DNA of 64,000 bases, from the NCBI GenBank assembly GCA_037074765.1, contig JBAMDO010000155.1, positions 59,160-123,159 on the forward strand, in the 5' to 3' direction. Positions 1 through 14,234 of this stretch are shown one piece after another. How positions within the stretch are numbered: the first letter of the stretch is position 1; each line of letters starts with the position of its first letter. Both the position numbers and the translations under genes were made by a program. Origin of the DNA: Mansonella perstans. Lineage: Eukaryota; Nematoda; Chromadorea; Rhabditida; Onchocercidae. Below the pieces are notes generated by a model. The model saw nothing but the letters and a program-made list of their open reading frames with translations. It had not been told where the DNA came from and did no database searches.

Positions 1-2355
1 AAATTAATCCACCCATTTTGGACCAAATCAATCTACCAATTTTGGACCAAATTAATCCACTCATTTTGGACCAAACCAATCTACCAATTTTGGACCAAAT
101 CAATCCACCAATTTTGGACCAAATCAATCCACCAATTTTGGACCAAATTAATCCACCAATTTTGGACCAAATCAATCTACCAATTTTGGACCAAATCAAT
201 CTACCAATTTTGGACCAAATCAATCTACCAATTTTGGATCAAATCAATCCACTCATTCCACTCATTTTGGATCAAACCAATCCACTCATTTCGAACCACA
301 CTAATCCACTCATTTTGGACCAAATCAATCCACCCATTTTGGACCAAATCAATCCACCCATTTTGGACCAAACCAATCCACTCATTTTGGACCAAATCAA
401 TCCACCAATTTTGGACCAAATCAATTCACTCATTTTGGACCAAATCAAGCCATCCACTTTGGACCAAATCAATCCACCCATTTTGAACCAAATCAATCCA
501 CCCATTTTGGACCAAATCAACCCACCAATTTTGGATCAAATCAATCCACTCATTCCACTCATTTTGGATCAAACCAATCCACTCATTTCGAACCACACTA
601 ATCCACTCATTTTGGACCAAATCAATCCACCCACTTTGGACCAAATCAATCCACTCATTTTGGACCAAATCAATCTACCAGTTTTGGACCAAATCAATCC
701 ACCAATTTTGGACCAAATCAATCCACCAATTTTGGACCAGATCAATCCACCCATTTTGGACCAAATCAATCCACCCATTTTGGACCAAATTAAGCCACTG
801 ATTTTGGACCAAATCAAGCTACTCATTTTGGACCAAATCAGTCCACTCATTTTGGACCAAATCAAGCCACTGATTATGGACCAAATCAAGCCACTGATTT
901 TGGACCAAATCATTCCACTCATTTTGGACCAAATCAATCCACTCATTTTGGACAAAATTAGTCCACTCATTTTGGACCAAATCATTCCGCTCATTCCACT
1001 CATTTCGGACCAGATCAATCCACCCATTTTGGACCAATCCAATCCACCAATTTTGGACCAAATCAATCCACCCATTTTGGACCAAATCAATCCACCCATT
1101 TTGGACCAAATCAAGCCATTGATTTTGGACCAAATCAAGCCATTGATTTTGGACCAGATCAAGCCACTCATTTTGGACCAAATCAATCCACTCATTCCAC
1201 TTATTTTGGACCAGGTCAGTCCACTCATTTTGGACCAAATCAAGTCACTCATTTTGGATCAAATCAGTCCACTCATTTTGAACCAAATCAATCCACTTAT
1301 TTTGGGCCAAATCAATCCACTCATTTTGGACCAAATTATTCCACTCATTTTAGACCAAATTAATCCATTCATTTTGGACCAAATCAATCCACTCATTCCA
1401 CTCATTTTGGACCAAATCAATCCACTCATTTTGGACCAAATCAAGCCATTGATTTTGGACCAAATCAATCCACTTATTTTGGACCAAATCAGTCCACTCA
1501 TTCCACTCATTTTGGACCAAATCAATCCACTTATTTTGGACCAAATTAATCCACTCATTTTGGACCAAATCAATCCATTCATCTTGGACCAAACCATTCC
1601 ACTCATTTTGGACCAAATCAATCCACTCATTTTGGACCAAATCAATCCACTCATTTTGGACCAAATCAATCCACTCATTTTGGACCAAATCAATCCACTC
1701 ATTTGGGACCAAATCAATCCGCTTATTTTGGACCAAATCAAGCCACTCATTTTGGACCAAATTAGTCCACTCATTTTGGACCAAATCAAGCCACTCGTCT
1801 TGGACCAAATCAAGCCACTCATTTTGGACCAAATCAATCCACTCATTTTGGACCAAATCAATCCACTTATTTTGGACCAAATCAAGCCACTCATTTTGGA
1901 CCAAATCATTCCACTCATTTTGAAACAAATCAATCCACTCATTTTGGACCAAATCGATCCACTCATTTTGGACTAAATCAATCCACTCATTTTGGACCAA
2001 ATCAAGCCACTCATTTTGGAAACCAAACCAGTCCACTCATTTTGGACAAAATCAATCCACTCATTTTGGACCAAATCAATCCACTCATTTTGGACAAAAT
2101 GAATCTACTCATTTTAGATCAGATCAATCGAATCATTTTGGACCAAATCAATCCACTCATTTTGGACGAAATGAATCTACTCATTTTGGATCAGATCAAT
2201 CGAATCATTTTGGACCAAATCAATCCACTCATTTTGGACCAAATCAATCCACTCATTTTGGATCAGATCAATCGAATCATTTTGGACCAAATCAATCGAA
2301 TCATTTTGGACCAAATCAATCGAATCATTTTGGACCAAATCAATGCAGTCATTTT
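1..2355. repeat. 24-bp minisatellite array, truncated by the window edge
   Basis: About 95 head-to-tail copies of a 24-bp unit built around CATTTTGGACCAAATCAATC. Because 24 is a multiple of 3, the array is open over long stretches in several frames. The + strand reads an 8-residue repeat (ILDQINPL and variants) for about 650 codons, and the - strand reads repeats such as MSGLIWSK or LVQNEWID. Units with a 9-bp partial duplication (CATTCCACT) recur. A block of about 110 bp starting at 231 reappears at 528, a higher-order offset of 297 bp. The last 250 bp shift to a variant ending TCAATCGAAT. I regard this as satellite DNA rather than a gene: no start context, no splice sites, no non-repeat domain. 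The array continues to the left of base 1. Confidence 0.95.
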
Positions 2356-3621
2356 ACCAGATGTTAGCCTATTCATTTATTGCATGTTTCGCTGCTATGA
2401 AAAGTGTATGTTTTAAAAAATCATATTGAATATTGCACAATGTGAATCAGCATTATACAAAATTAAAATTGTCAATTTTTGTTGAAATGTGATCCCTTTA
2501 TTGAACTTAACAACAACTGTAATTTAATTCTGTTTACAATCTTCGAAATATTTTAATTATTTTTCTTTGCTTCTTTCGTTAGTATTTGATGAAATTTGTT
2601 TGTATTCGTTGCTTGTTACAATACTATCTGTTTGTCATCATCTATTTATTGCATATATTATCTGCAAAAAAAATCTCAAATAACTAATTCATATGTTATC
2701 TAAACTTTTGTACTGCAATACTCTTCTCTGTACTTCTAAAATATAGGAGGAGAAGGAGGAGGAGGAGTAGGAGGAAGAAGAGGAGGGGAATATTCAGAAA
2801 AGAGGAGGAGAAACTGGAGGAAGAGGAGGAGGAAGGGGAGGAGAAACTGGAAGAGGAGGAGGAAAGGGGAGGAGAAGTATGGAAGAAGAGGAGGAGAAGG
2901 AGGAATATTTCTTTATTGTTTGTTAAAATTGTCTAATTCTATTGGTGTACTTTTATGGGCACATTAGAAAGAGAGTACTTTCATTTCAATTCGTTTTACT
3001 GACAGTTTATGTAATATCATACGTGTGCTGTATGTATTTGTCTTTAAAAATAATTTCATACAAAAAGTTGTTTTTGTCAAATTTCAGGCGGCAGGCCTCT
3101 AAAAGAGTGTTTATTAGTGTCGATCTTGCTTATTAACGACGACACTGTGTCCCTGCTGTGTGATTGCTATTTGATAGACGTTGACATTTCAACTGCTAAA
3201 TAATATTGCTCTTATTGTTTATTGTTTCATTAATTATTATGGATATTCAACAACAATAACAACAGTAAGTGAACAATTAAACTATCAGCAACAATAATAA
3301 CAACAACAATAAGTAGAAGTAATCTTGCTAGATGACAACAATGTTCCATGTGTAAATTAATGATGACAGTGATGGAAATGATAATATTTCTTTTAAAACA
3401 ATTTTGAATGCTATTTCTCTCTAAACAGGACAATTTTCTGATGCTCATCATTCAGCATCTATTTTGCTGTTTTTGCTGATTCTGATTAAAAAATTGAAAG
3501 TGAAGAAAGAAAAAGACGACTTATTCTATATCCTGCTGGATTGTATTATTTATTTTTCAAAATTATCTTTTTCCTACGATAATTGAAGATCGTTTACACG
3601 AATCGATAATTTCCTGAAGTT
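2356..3621. other. AT-rich spacer with polypurine tract
   Basis: No convincing coding sequence lies between the minisatellite and the first exon of the Ena/VASP gene. It holds the polypurine tract listed separately, AT-rich sequence, and presumably the promoter and 5' UTR of the downstream gene. No TATA or initiator element can be defended. Confidence 0.5.
2746..2905. repeat. Polypurine GGA/GAA tract
   Basis: About 160 bp made almost only of A and G on the + strand, as irregular GGA, GAA and AGG triplets with a sub-repeat of about 30 bp (GGAGAAACTGGA). A strand bias of this kind is typical of triplex-forming microsatellite DNA. It lies about 700 bp upstream of the proposed Ena/VASP start codon. 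Confidence 0.85.
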
Positions 3622-6600
3622 ATGGAGTAAGTTTGCATATTTCATACTTTTCTTTAAAATTATTTCAAATTTTTAATTTCTAGAAAAGTTATTTTTAAAA
3701 TCAAAATTGCAAATTTGTAAAGAACATAGGTTTTCCTATCTCATTTAACAATGTTTACGTTTGAAATCTGCAAAAAAAAAAATGAAAAAAAAAGCATTTT
3801 GGCTACTCCTGAAGGACAGTATTTCCAGTTTGATAGAGGATATCAATTTTTCGAAAAATCGATTTTGAGATTCTAGATTATCTTTCTTTTCGTGCACATT
3901 TTGAAAATTTCTTTTTTTTATGAACTTTCAGTTACTTAATCTTTTTTTTTCATTGTGGTCATAGCTAGAGAATATTAACTGGTCATAAAGAGTCTCTGTA
4001 TTTTTTTAAAATAAAATAAAATCAGGCTTAGGAGCGGGAGTCCATAAATCATTAGTTTTTTCCACTGAAATGTTGTTTAAGAGCTCTGCGCAGTCGCTTA
4101 GTTAATTTCATTAAATCTGTTTTGAATATTTTAAATTAAAAACTTATGGAAAGCAAAGTTATCTTGGATCGTTTAGACTTCAGTTCCTACCAAAGAATTG
4201 TTCAATCGGCATATATTATTTCTTTAATTGTCGAAACTGAAGTACGTGTCGATAATGCGTAGTCACTCTTTAATTGATTACCCAATATTTTCTAAGAGAA
4301 AAGATCATTTTTCCAACAGATTTGTACAGTGATCGAAGTAGTTTGAAGGTTAAATTGTAAAAATACTGCATTGAATATTAAATTATCAGTACATAAATGA
4401 GTTTGGATTATTCAGTACTAGGCGAGAAGAAAGCAGAAATGGCCTGGAATTATTCGGTTTTTTGTCTATCTGTCTTTTCATCAGTTTGAAATAAAGACAG
4501 AATTAATATTAGACTGTCATAAATTTAGAAAAGAATACCAAAAAAGTTTATGAAATTTCTGATTTTATGATTAAAAGAATTAAAATTTCAAGATCGTCAC
4601 AGTTTCTAATACTTTATTAATGACTTAAATGATCATAACCGTGTGTTCTATATTATTCTGGTTTTCAATTATGTGGATTAGAGAAAATATATGATCTGAA
4701 TTGGTTATAAACACGTCAAGAATTTCCTTTTATGAAATACAAAGAAGAGAAAAAGTAAAGTACATTGCGCATATTCATGATTCCAACTCTGTATCGGGTC
4801 TGTCCACTTGTATTTTTAATGTCCATATTTTTCCCTCATTCTTCGATGTTTTATTCTGAAAGTTTGCATAATCGCAATCGTTGTTTTGGCATTTCGCACA
4901 TTTTGGGATTTGAATGGTTGCAATGGAATCATATTTGAGTCGAAATAAATGGAATGGACCTAACGATTGTCAACAGATTCATGTTTCTAGGATTTAAAGA
5001 TTGATAAATAAGAAAGTTCGCTCTACTTTGACCTAATAAATTTCTCATTGTTTCATTTCCTTTACTCTCTAATAGTTTTTAATAATATTTGAATAAAGCT
5101 AAGAAGTTGGAATAGTTGCATGCTTTGCATGATAGTTTCCTCGAGATTTCGTATTCGTTGACCTTTGGGTAGTCAACTTGTGTAGTCATGCTGATAATAT
5201 TTTGAACTGAAAGATTTCAAGAAGTAGTGGAGAAATAAACTCAGAATTTCATTGCTATCACTAATAAGATCAAGGATGCAACATAGTTCCTATAGGCTAT
5301 TATCAGCAAATTTATCAACTGTTATCAAAAAAAATTATCAAATTTTAAATCGTGTTTGAGAGTGGTAACCGTTATCTGCATGAAAATGGAGAGGTTTTGA
5401 ATTAGTAACATAGAGCTTATAAGATGAAATTTATAAAATGGGGTATTGAACTTAAACATTTTATGAATGCTAAATTTTAATTTCTGTGAGATTATTTATG
5501 AAATTATCAGAAAAAGAAGTAATTTTTGTCTCATCGAAGCAGAATAATGCATAGAATAATGGCAAGTTTTTGTCAAAATTTTTGTCATGGGAAAATGGTG
5601 TTCGAGAAATGGTCCTTTATGAGGACTGAGAGTAAAAGTATCATATATTCTACTATTTAAATTTTTCTTCAGGAAAGGGCAAATTCAATCACGCTCACTC
5701 TATTTTTTCTCCTTTTTTTTTTTTTTATTTGGAGGACTTTTTTTTACAGTGTGGAAAATGATTTTGAAAAGAGTTACTGTGTGGCAGAGAAAAGAGGAAT
5801 TTTGAAAAATCCAACTTATTCGCATTTTACACCTTCCATGCTTTCATCTTTTATTTCAAATAATTGTTGGAAAATGCTTGCACTCATATCTGCAAAAAAA
5901 ATACTTTACATACGGCATAGATGAATAGATGTATAGAAAAGTTAGCTTGTTCTTTGTTAGTAAAAAAAATGACTCATTGAACTTCTCTAAAGGGAATGCA
6001 TATGATTTGAGCTTATTGCATATTAAGGCATAAATAAGTTTAGGTTCATAAATTTTACTTCGGAACTTCATCTGTTGCTGTAATTAAGTTTCTAAAAACA
6101 AAGAATTTTTGTATACATAAAATAATAATAAATAATATTCAAGTGAAAATGCATTTGACATAAATAAGCTAGAGAGTGATCAATTTTTATATATAAATCG
6201 AATTAATTGAAGATGGCTACTCAGAAGTGTACTCGAAAAATCCTTTCTTAATTATAGTGGTGAGAAGAGATGATAAATTAGGGATTTGTTTCATCGATAA
6301 TTTAATTACAGGTCAAATAATTATTTTCTCATCTCATTTTATAAGCAGTTTTGTACTATTTCTTTTCATTTTTTCCATTTGCTTTTATGGCATAACTATT
6401 GAATGAATTTTACTTTGATTAGATTTATTTGCTAATTTTCACCTTATTTACTTCCTTCTAGATTACCCATATTAATCATTATCATTAATGGGATTCGGCT
6501 TTTTATTTACCATCTGTCCATCCCTAAACATCCTTATTATTCTATTTTATATTTGATGAAAAGAAATGGTAAACTTAGGGATTTATTTCATCATTACATT

Positions 6601-9600
6601 AGTTACAGGAAAGATCAGATTACTTAGTTTAATATTGCATCATTCTCCTATTCCTTTTTCTTATTGTTAATTTCTCTTGAGAGATTGCATAAGGTGAGAG
6701 AGAAGAGCATATGGATGCACTGATTTAAAAAAATTTTTTCTCACTTTCAAACTACAGTATTCTGATTCCAATTGATTCAGTGGTAGATTTATTAACAATT
6801 AAAATTTAAAATATCATGATTTGATATTGTAACATTAGTTATTATTATATTTAGATATGAAATTTTCAGAGAATCGACAGTAGCTATAGCCATGGCAGAT
6901 GTGATGATGTACGATGACAATACGAAGCAATGGCTCTCACCTGACGGATCTAGTGAAGCAGCCCGATCACAAGTTCGAATATTACATAATGTTCATACCA
7001 ATGCGTTTCGTATTGTCGGTACTCGTTTGCAGGTCAGTTTTCTTATCTTTCGATGCATTTGATTGGTATTAAAGTGTTGAGAATCTTTTCATTGATACTT
7101 ATGATTTCTTACAATGAACTGTGAGAAACTTGCACATTGTTATGATTTGCTATGATATATTTTACTATCGTTAAAGATATTTGAATGTTTTAGGATGGGC
7201 AATGGATTCTTAATTGCAATATTTACGAGAGATTGAGGTATAAGCCAGCAACGCCAACATTTCATCAGTGGAGAGATGAAAAAAGAAAAGTGGTTTTTAG
7301 TTTTAGAATTTATTTTCTCACGTATTAACTCATTGTTAACTTATAAATAAACATGGATAATTATTGCTTAAAAGTTCCAGTAATAATATCAGAGATAAAG
7401 TTATGTACTCAAACTGTTTCAGAATAATATTAGAGATAAAATTTGTTTCAGGTTTATGGGTTAAGTTTCATGAAGGAAGAAGATGCTCGTCTTTTCGTGA
7501 AAGTTATGACACAAGCGTTGTCAATATTAACGTCTAGTAGTGATTATCAGAATGGTAAGGTTTTGAAAAAATTTTCAATGACACTAGTTGCTTATTGTCA
7601 TGGAATTTATGCAACTCTGCAGATTTTCGGCTCATTTTGTTTGGAATTTTTCTGCCCACTGCCTGAAACAGTATTTCTGTAATTTCTTATATTTAGCGTT
7701 AAGTTATATGAACTCTATAGAGATCAGAGATTCAGTTTTGAATACAAGCCGTTTATCTTCGTTAGATGCAAAACTTTTGACGATTAATTTGTCAGTACTG
7801 ACCATTTAACCTTTTTTATCGTATCTGATTCAAAAATAATTGTGATTTATAGCAGTAGTTATCGGATAATCAAAACTTTCATCGTTTAGCTTATGTATTT
7901 CAGGCAGTGATTTGGGTTTTTCAAATACTATTTATCAAGAGCCACATCAGTTACATCATAATGCATACAGTTCACCATCATTTCGAAGTACCGATGATGA
8001 AAGTTTGTGTGCTGGTGCTGGTTCGCAAAATATGAACAACTTTCGGTTAGTTGTTTTTTTCAGTCAGAGAATAGATAAAATGAATTTGAAGCAGAGTTAA
8101 TGTGTATTTAACAAACTCTGAATTAAAGAGGAATTTAAGAATCCTTTGAAAATACTAGTTTTTTATGTAATAGTGAATTTTGACTTAAACACAGGACTGG
8201 ACTATATTCGTATACTGACTATCAAGTTAATTAATTTTTGAAGTATGAATGATATCTTTTATATCAAATTAATTAAATTTAGTAGAATTTTATTTATTTG
8301 AATGATTCTGATTTCTTACATATTTTTCTTTTATATGTCACTAAGTAATAATTTTATGCAGTGTTTTTTAATTTACTTGAAATAAATTTCAGTAAGCCTA
8401 AGTATTGTTAACATTCTCAGAATTAGTAAACTGAATGACTTTTGTTAGATGTCAGTTTTTGGCGACTTTTTGAACATTTTGTTTTTGAACTCTATTAGAA
8501 TATATAATTCTCAATTTGAATTATTCTGCATTTTATCATTATATATTTCATATATTTATTCAAATATTAGTTTATAAACTATAAATAGAACGATTAACTC
8601 ATTTGGAATTTATTTAAGCTTTTACTGTGCATGCTGATGCTATATAGAGATTGTCATATATGGAATATGCAGAGGAAATTACTTTTTATTTGCCAGTCGC
8701 AAAATCCTAAGGCCATACATTAAAGCTTGAAATGGATAAATATTCCAAAAAGCGCATTTTGCTGTCATTACTGTAACATTGCTGCTACAGCTTTCACTGT
8801 AATATGAAAGTGAAACAGATGTTGACGGAGGAAGGAAAAAGAGGGATATTTGTATTGCAGAGCTTTCAAGGACATGATCGCAATAATATCATTGTATTTT
8901 AAAAGATTTACCATTTCTGAACGGAGGAAAAAAATTTTCTGTCGAAAAATTTTAGTTGGAGTGTAGGATATAAAACTAGTGATGCAAACGCAAAGTCGCA
9001 ATTTCGAGATTTCATCTCTTTCAAAGATGGATTATTTCAGAGAAAACAGAGTTCACGCAAATTTTTTTTATTGTTATCAGATTAGGAAATCTTGTCACGC
9101 AATTTTTTCCTCCAGTGTCAGATGGGAAATGTGACATTTAAAATGTGATTTGATTATAATTCCACATTTTTTTGATGATTTTTGTGGTCATCAAATTCTA
9201 ATGACCAGCAGGTGAATTAACATTTATTGCTAACCTTGGTCGTGATTGAAGGTTGATTGATATGTTCTCGAGTCATACATACCATGACGCTTGTCTGTTT
9301 ACGAAAGCATTTTGTTTGGGAGTCGATCAGTTAGCTTCAGGAAACATTGTATTTAATTAATATAGGAATGGATGGGATTCTATCAACTTAATTCATTACT
9401 TAGTGTATATTAATGAAATGGGAGAAGCAGTGGATGAAATTTGACAAAAGTACGTCTCAAAGCTTGCCTCAAAACTGTGCCACAGCACAGCCTTTCTAAG
9501 GTATCTTTCACAGCACTGTGTTCATCTTTCCTACATTTTAAGGCTTTTTTGATGGAATGAACTGACAATTTACCTGAGTTTTCTTAAGAAGATACGTTTT

Positions 9601-12600
9601 AGTTTCATTTTGTAGGACCTGTAATGTAATCTTGCTTATAAAATTCAACTCTTTGCTTAAATCCTCAAACGATCTGTCTGAATTGACTTTGAAAGTGATG
9701 GATATTGATCAAACGCTGTTTATTCAGCAAAGAAAGCTTTTGATTGAACATTATCATGTTGCTTCAACATTTATGACGGCTTTGTCATAATTTTATTTTT
9801 AATTTTATTTTAATTTTATGTTTTCTAGAATTTAGGCATTCTTTCATTTTGTTTTTTTCTGGAGCGCTGCGCTTTGTTTGATTTTTTCCGAAATTCTTTT
9901 CCCGAACGTTAAAAAAAATATATATTTAATGTTACAGTATATATTTAATGTTGCTGAAAAGACATTCTTTTGTGTCTTGCTTTTAATTACAAAAGATCTC
10001 TTAATTTTAATCACATCAGTCTTTTTATAAAAATTTGTCGAGAATTTTGATTAACTTTTTAGACTGATTGTGGTGTATGGAATAGGATTTAATAGTTCAA
10101 AACTTATCCAGTAGTCCCAGCTGATCAGATGTGAGCATCAATTATTAATCCCTGAAAGAAATTGGATTGTTTGAAAAAGTTAAAATTGTTCTGAAATGCT
10201 GCATGAAATACATGTCATGGATTGCTTGTGCAATTCACTCAATACTTATATGAGTCGAAGAAGTTTCGTTTTTTATAGAAAATTCTGTTTCTAATCTTTT
10301 CTGGGTATTTATACTATTGTGCCGTTCTCATTTGTTGTTATTTTGAGCGATATAATAATTTTCAGTAGGATCCTGTTGGCATAAATGAATATTGTAAGCA
10401 TAAAAATAGACAAAAAAGGCTTCAATTTGATTAAATTTTAAGTATGGGCAGAAATCATGAAAATGAGTGAGAGTGAGCGAAAAAAAAAATTTTAATCGTT
10501 TCAGTAATGCATTTTCCCTGTTCTTAGTAGTAAATTTCCCAAGTAAGTTTTCTCATTATCGAATCATACGCAATTAATTCATCCTTGATTATATGATTGT
10601 CTTTGAATGGCTTTTATCCTTAACAGTCTTAGGATATCAAATAATTGCATTCCATGGTCGTTGACATTGTAAATCTTTGAATAATTGGTTTTTTTTTTTT
10701 TTATTAATTAAACGGTAGCAATTATTTGTCGCAGTGCCAATCCATAATAAACATTGAGCAATAAACACGGCAAGGACAAGAAATACAAAGAGAGTTAATT
10801 ACTTCATCCTTTTGTAAGTTTTAATGTAATATTCATTTAAAACAAACAAGAAGATTGGCAGTCCACGTTAAAAATTTTTTACTAGTTGTAAAGAAGCAAA
10901 CAGGAATTAAATTGTTCAGATAAGAATGTATGTTAATGGACAGAACTAAATTAAATTGTTCGGACTAGAACTTGTTTTAATGAACGCAACTTTTTAATTT
11001 TTTCCAACCATTTTCATTTTTTTCTATCGTAGTAGTAAATTTAGATTTTACATTTCATCATTTGTTGTCATTTAGAATTACTGTTCGATTGGCAAAAGAT
11101 GTTTCATTAATGATAACTATGTTATATTGTGGTTTTTAATATAAATGATATTTGAGTGGTATAGGGACAGTTTTGCCCTTAATCTATCTATCAGAACTTT
11201 TTAGCTTTGCCTGTTTTAAAACGTTGTTTCTCACTTAGCTCTTTGCTTCTAATTCATTTTGAATTAGTTTAACTCATTTCATTGCTGGGCTATCCTTCCA
11301 GTGCACAGATAGGATATAAGAACATTGTTTTTGGCTAATGAACACAAAAGGTCTTTGTTCTGCTAATCCTTTGAAACTTTCATTCGACATGTCAATCCAT
11401 AATTCTTCCTTAATTTATTATTCTTAAACTTATCGATTTGATTCCTTTGTAATTAACAGCATATCTGATAATTTAGGACTGGCTCTCTTATTTTCAATTT
11501 TGTATCTAATATCCATGCGGAAAATGAAATCAGTGTACGTTACATGCTGATCTTGTGTGTGCTTTACATACCATAAATTTTATATTCTTTTCTGTTTTTG
11601 GGATTTTCACGGCATCAGCAAAATGCTTTTTATCTTATGCGAAGGCATTTTAAATTCCTCTATGTTTGCGTGTGATACATAAATTGCTTGGATAATTTGG
11701 GTAACTTCATACATTCGTCACGGAATCGATGAGATATTAAGGGAGTTTAGTTTAGTTAGAAGTAGAAAGAAAGCAGAAAAAGAATATTTTCCAATTTTAG
11801 AAGTATTTGTTTTATTTTTCGATGAGGGACATTTTTTATTAGTAATATATACCATGTTGCATGGCAAATATTTTGCTTTAATGGACGACGGCGAGCTACC
11901 TGTTTTGACAGGCTATTTTGCTATAATACCGTAAGAATTATTGCATTTCCTGTGAATGATGTAAATTTAATGGAAGCATTCATTGAAATTGGCAAGATAA
12001 AAGAACCGCTCTGTCTACATTTTTAATGACGATTTTCCTGGAAAATTATCTAGTTTTGTTTATAACAAGCGAATCTTGAAAAGCGAGATCGTCATCAATA
12101 TGCTTTTTTGAATGATCTATTAAAAAAGGAGAAGTTTTTGCCTTACAGAAAGATCTATTTTAACTAAAAGTTAACACGATGAAAATAAGGAATTAATTAT
12201 ATTAATTGTAGAAAATCATCACAGTCGGTGCAAAGTTCAACCAGTGGTATTGGAGCTACAACAACGATGATGGTTTATAATGTACAACGGCGTGCTTCAC
12301 AAGGTTCATCGAGTTCCTCGAATGGTTCCTCACTACCTCCTGCGATTTATGCAACAACCTCTACTAATAATAACTGTCCTGCCAATATTTCTGTTCGGCC
12401 TACCCCTGCTACATCTCTTGCAAACAACTCTAATTCCACACCATCACTTTCTATTAATTCCACTAATGTTGGTACGTTTATTTTCCTGAATCTGTGGAAA
12501 TTTTATCACACAAATTGAGACTTTCGTGTCTTGAACTGAATTTATCCATTTCCAATTGTTTTTTCTTTCAGCAACAGTTTCCTCAAATGCACCACCAGCA

Positions 12601-14012
12601 CCTCCGCCGCCGCCACCTTCGTTGTCCTTGTCATTGCGCAAAGGAAATGGGAGCACTATTGCAGATCAGTTGAAAAAAGTACAACTTCGGAAAGTCAGTG
12701 CACCATCATCATCGAATTCAGCAGCATCTGGTACTTTCATTGTTTAAACTCAAAATTTAATTTCAAAATTGAACAATTCGTTTTCTTAATGCGCAGTTCA
12801 AAGTTCAATTTATGTTTTAATGATCAGTTTTTCCTTAGCTCAACTATTTTATATAATTTAGCCCATCTCCATATCAATGTTTATATCTTAATCTGCAGAT
12901 GTTTCAATTATATTTTGTCATTTCAAGCTTTTATTATATTAAAAAGTAGCTTAAATGACCCTTTCAGTGGTTACATATGTATTTGATCATAATTCCTCAG
13001 CCTTCATTACACTATTATTTCCAGTTATATTTGTTTTAATTTTTTCTATAATTTTTCGTAAAAGAGTTTTTGTGACATTGATTGTACTTTTCAGGCGGGA
13101 GTAATTTATTATCTGAGCTGGAAGCAACTCTCAGCAAACGCAAAAATCAATGTGATAACGGTGATTCTCGTTCTATCGGTTCGTATTTTGATGTGAGCAT
13201 GAGAGATAAGCATTTTATGGTTCTGTGATGGTAAAAGGCTACAGAATATGTCATTATTGATTCATTTTAGGAAGTGATACAGCATCCTCAGCAAATACCA
13301 TCGGGAACGGGACTTTACGTCGCCCATGGGAAAAACAAATTAATGGCAATGTTACTACGAATGTTACTGATTCTCCAAAAATAAATCGCAAGTAAGTAGT
13401 TGTTATTGTGTATTAACAGAAATTGCTCACAAAATCAATATTGTTTACAATATTTGCAAAAATTAATCTTAGTAGTTGTTATTGTGTATTAACATAAATT
13501 GCTCACAAAAATCAATATTGTTTACAATATTTGCAAAAATTAATCTTAAGGACTAGGACATCTTGGTTAGTGTAATGCTAAAAGATTTCGTTGGATATTT
13601 TCGTTGAGTTCTAAAAAACATAGCATCCAGGTCTTTTTATATTGCATTAGTTTTTGCTGTTCTACTGTCAATTTTTCAGACAAGTGTATATCTGTTCAAA
13701 CATTAACCAAATTTTCTCTCAAATGAAAAAATTATTGAATGATCTCTTCTGTTGATTCCGTAAAATATTTTCATATGTCCGGATTTTTTCATTGCACAAA
13801 CATAATTAATTTTATCGGTTTTCAGATTGCCCAGCTCGAACTCATTGAATCAAGAGGAGTCACGAAGTCCAGCGTATGGTACTGCTGTAACAGCGGAAGC
13901 TCTGGAGAAATGGAAGGAACAAATCTTAAGTGAACTAAGAAACGAAATAAACAAAGCAAAAAATGAAATCATCGAAGCATTACGCTCCGAATTATGTTTG
14001 CAAAGAAGGTAG
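3622..14012 (+). CDS. unc-34: Ena/VASP family actin regulator
   Basis: Ten exons give 439 aa: 3622-3626, 6870-7032, 7194-7289, 7452-7554, 7904-8045, 12212-12471, 12572-12730, 13095-13178, 13271-13391, 13826-14012. The EVH1 domain (about 3-115) includes VMMYDD, a central RIVGTRLQ stretch and TPTFHQWRDE; it binds FPPPP-type ligands. A proline run (264-272) suits profilin. IADQLKKVQLRKVS (286-299) matches the G-actin-binding motif, and NLLSELEATLSKRK (313-326) the F-actin-binding motif. The last 39 residues form the tetramerising coiled coil. Family role: processive actin-barbed-end elongation at leading edges, and axon guidance in worms. All phases fit. The first coding exon carries only ATGGA before a GTAAGT donor; it was chosen because it restores the conserved N-terminus in frame across a 3.2-kb intron, so it is the least certain part. 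The intron 3 donor (GTGGTT) is weak. Confidence 0.9.
13395..13547. repeat. 76-bp tandem duplication in an Ena/VASP intron
   Basis: Two head-to-tail copies, 13395-13470 and 13471-13547, differ by only a couple of changes (ACAG versus ACAT, and one extra A). The duplication begins 3 bp inside the intron, just after the GTA of the donor at 13392, so it looks recent. Confidence 0.9.
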
Positions 14013-14228
14013 AAAGTGCCACTCTTCCTTTCATTTTTTTTTTTTTTGTCCAGGTTTGTGTTAAAATCCAGTCTTATGGTGATTTGTTTTTGGTATTTTG
14101 TTTATTTACAATATTACACTGCATTTCATTGTTATTTCAAAATTGTCATTATTTCTCTCAAATCTACTTGTACTGCTTGCAATTCAGTTGTTTTTCTATC
14201 TTTTATTTTGAATTATATAAGTCCTGAG

Positions 14229-14234
14229 AATAAA
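14229..14234 (+). terminator. Candidate poly(A) signal, Ena/VASP gene
   Basis: A canonical AATAAA hexamer lies 217 bp after the Ena/VASP stop codon. The hexamer is common by chance in sequence this AT-rich, so the assignment rests on position only. Confidence 0.35.

Noticed and set aside
18..1976. 652-codon open frame across the left end
   Set aside because: It is the 24-bp minisatellite read in frame; the unit length is a multiple of 3, and the opposite strand is open too. No non-repeat domain or gene structure.
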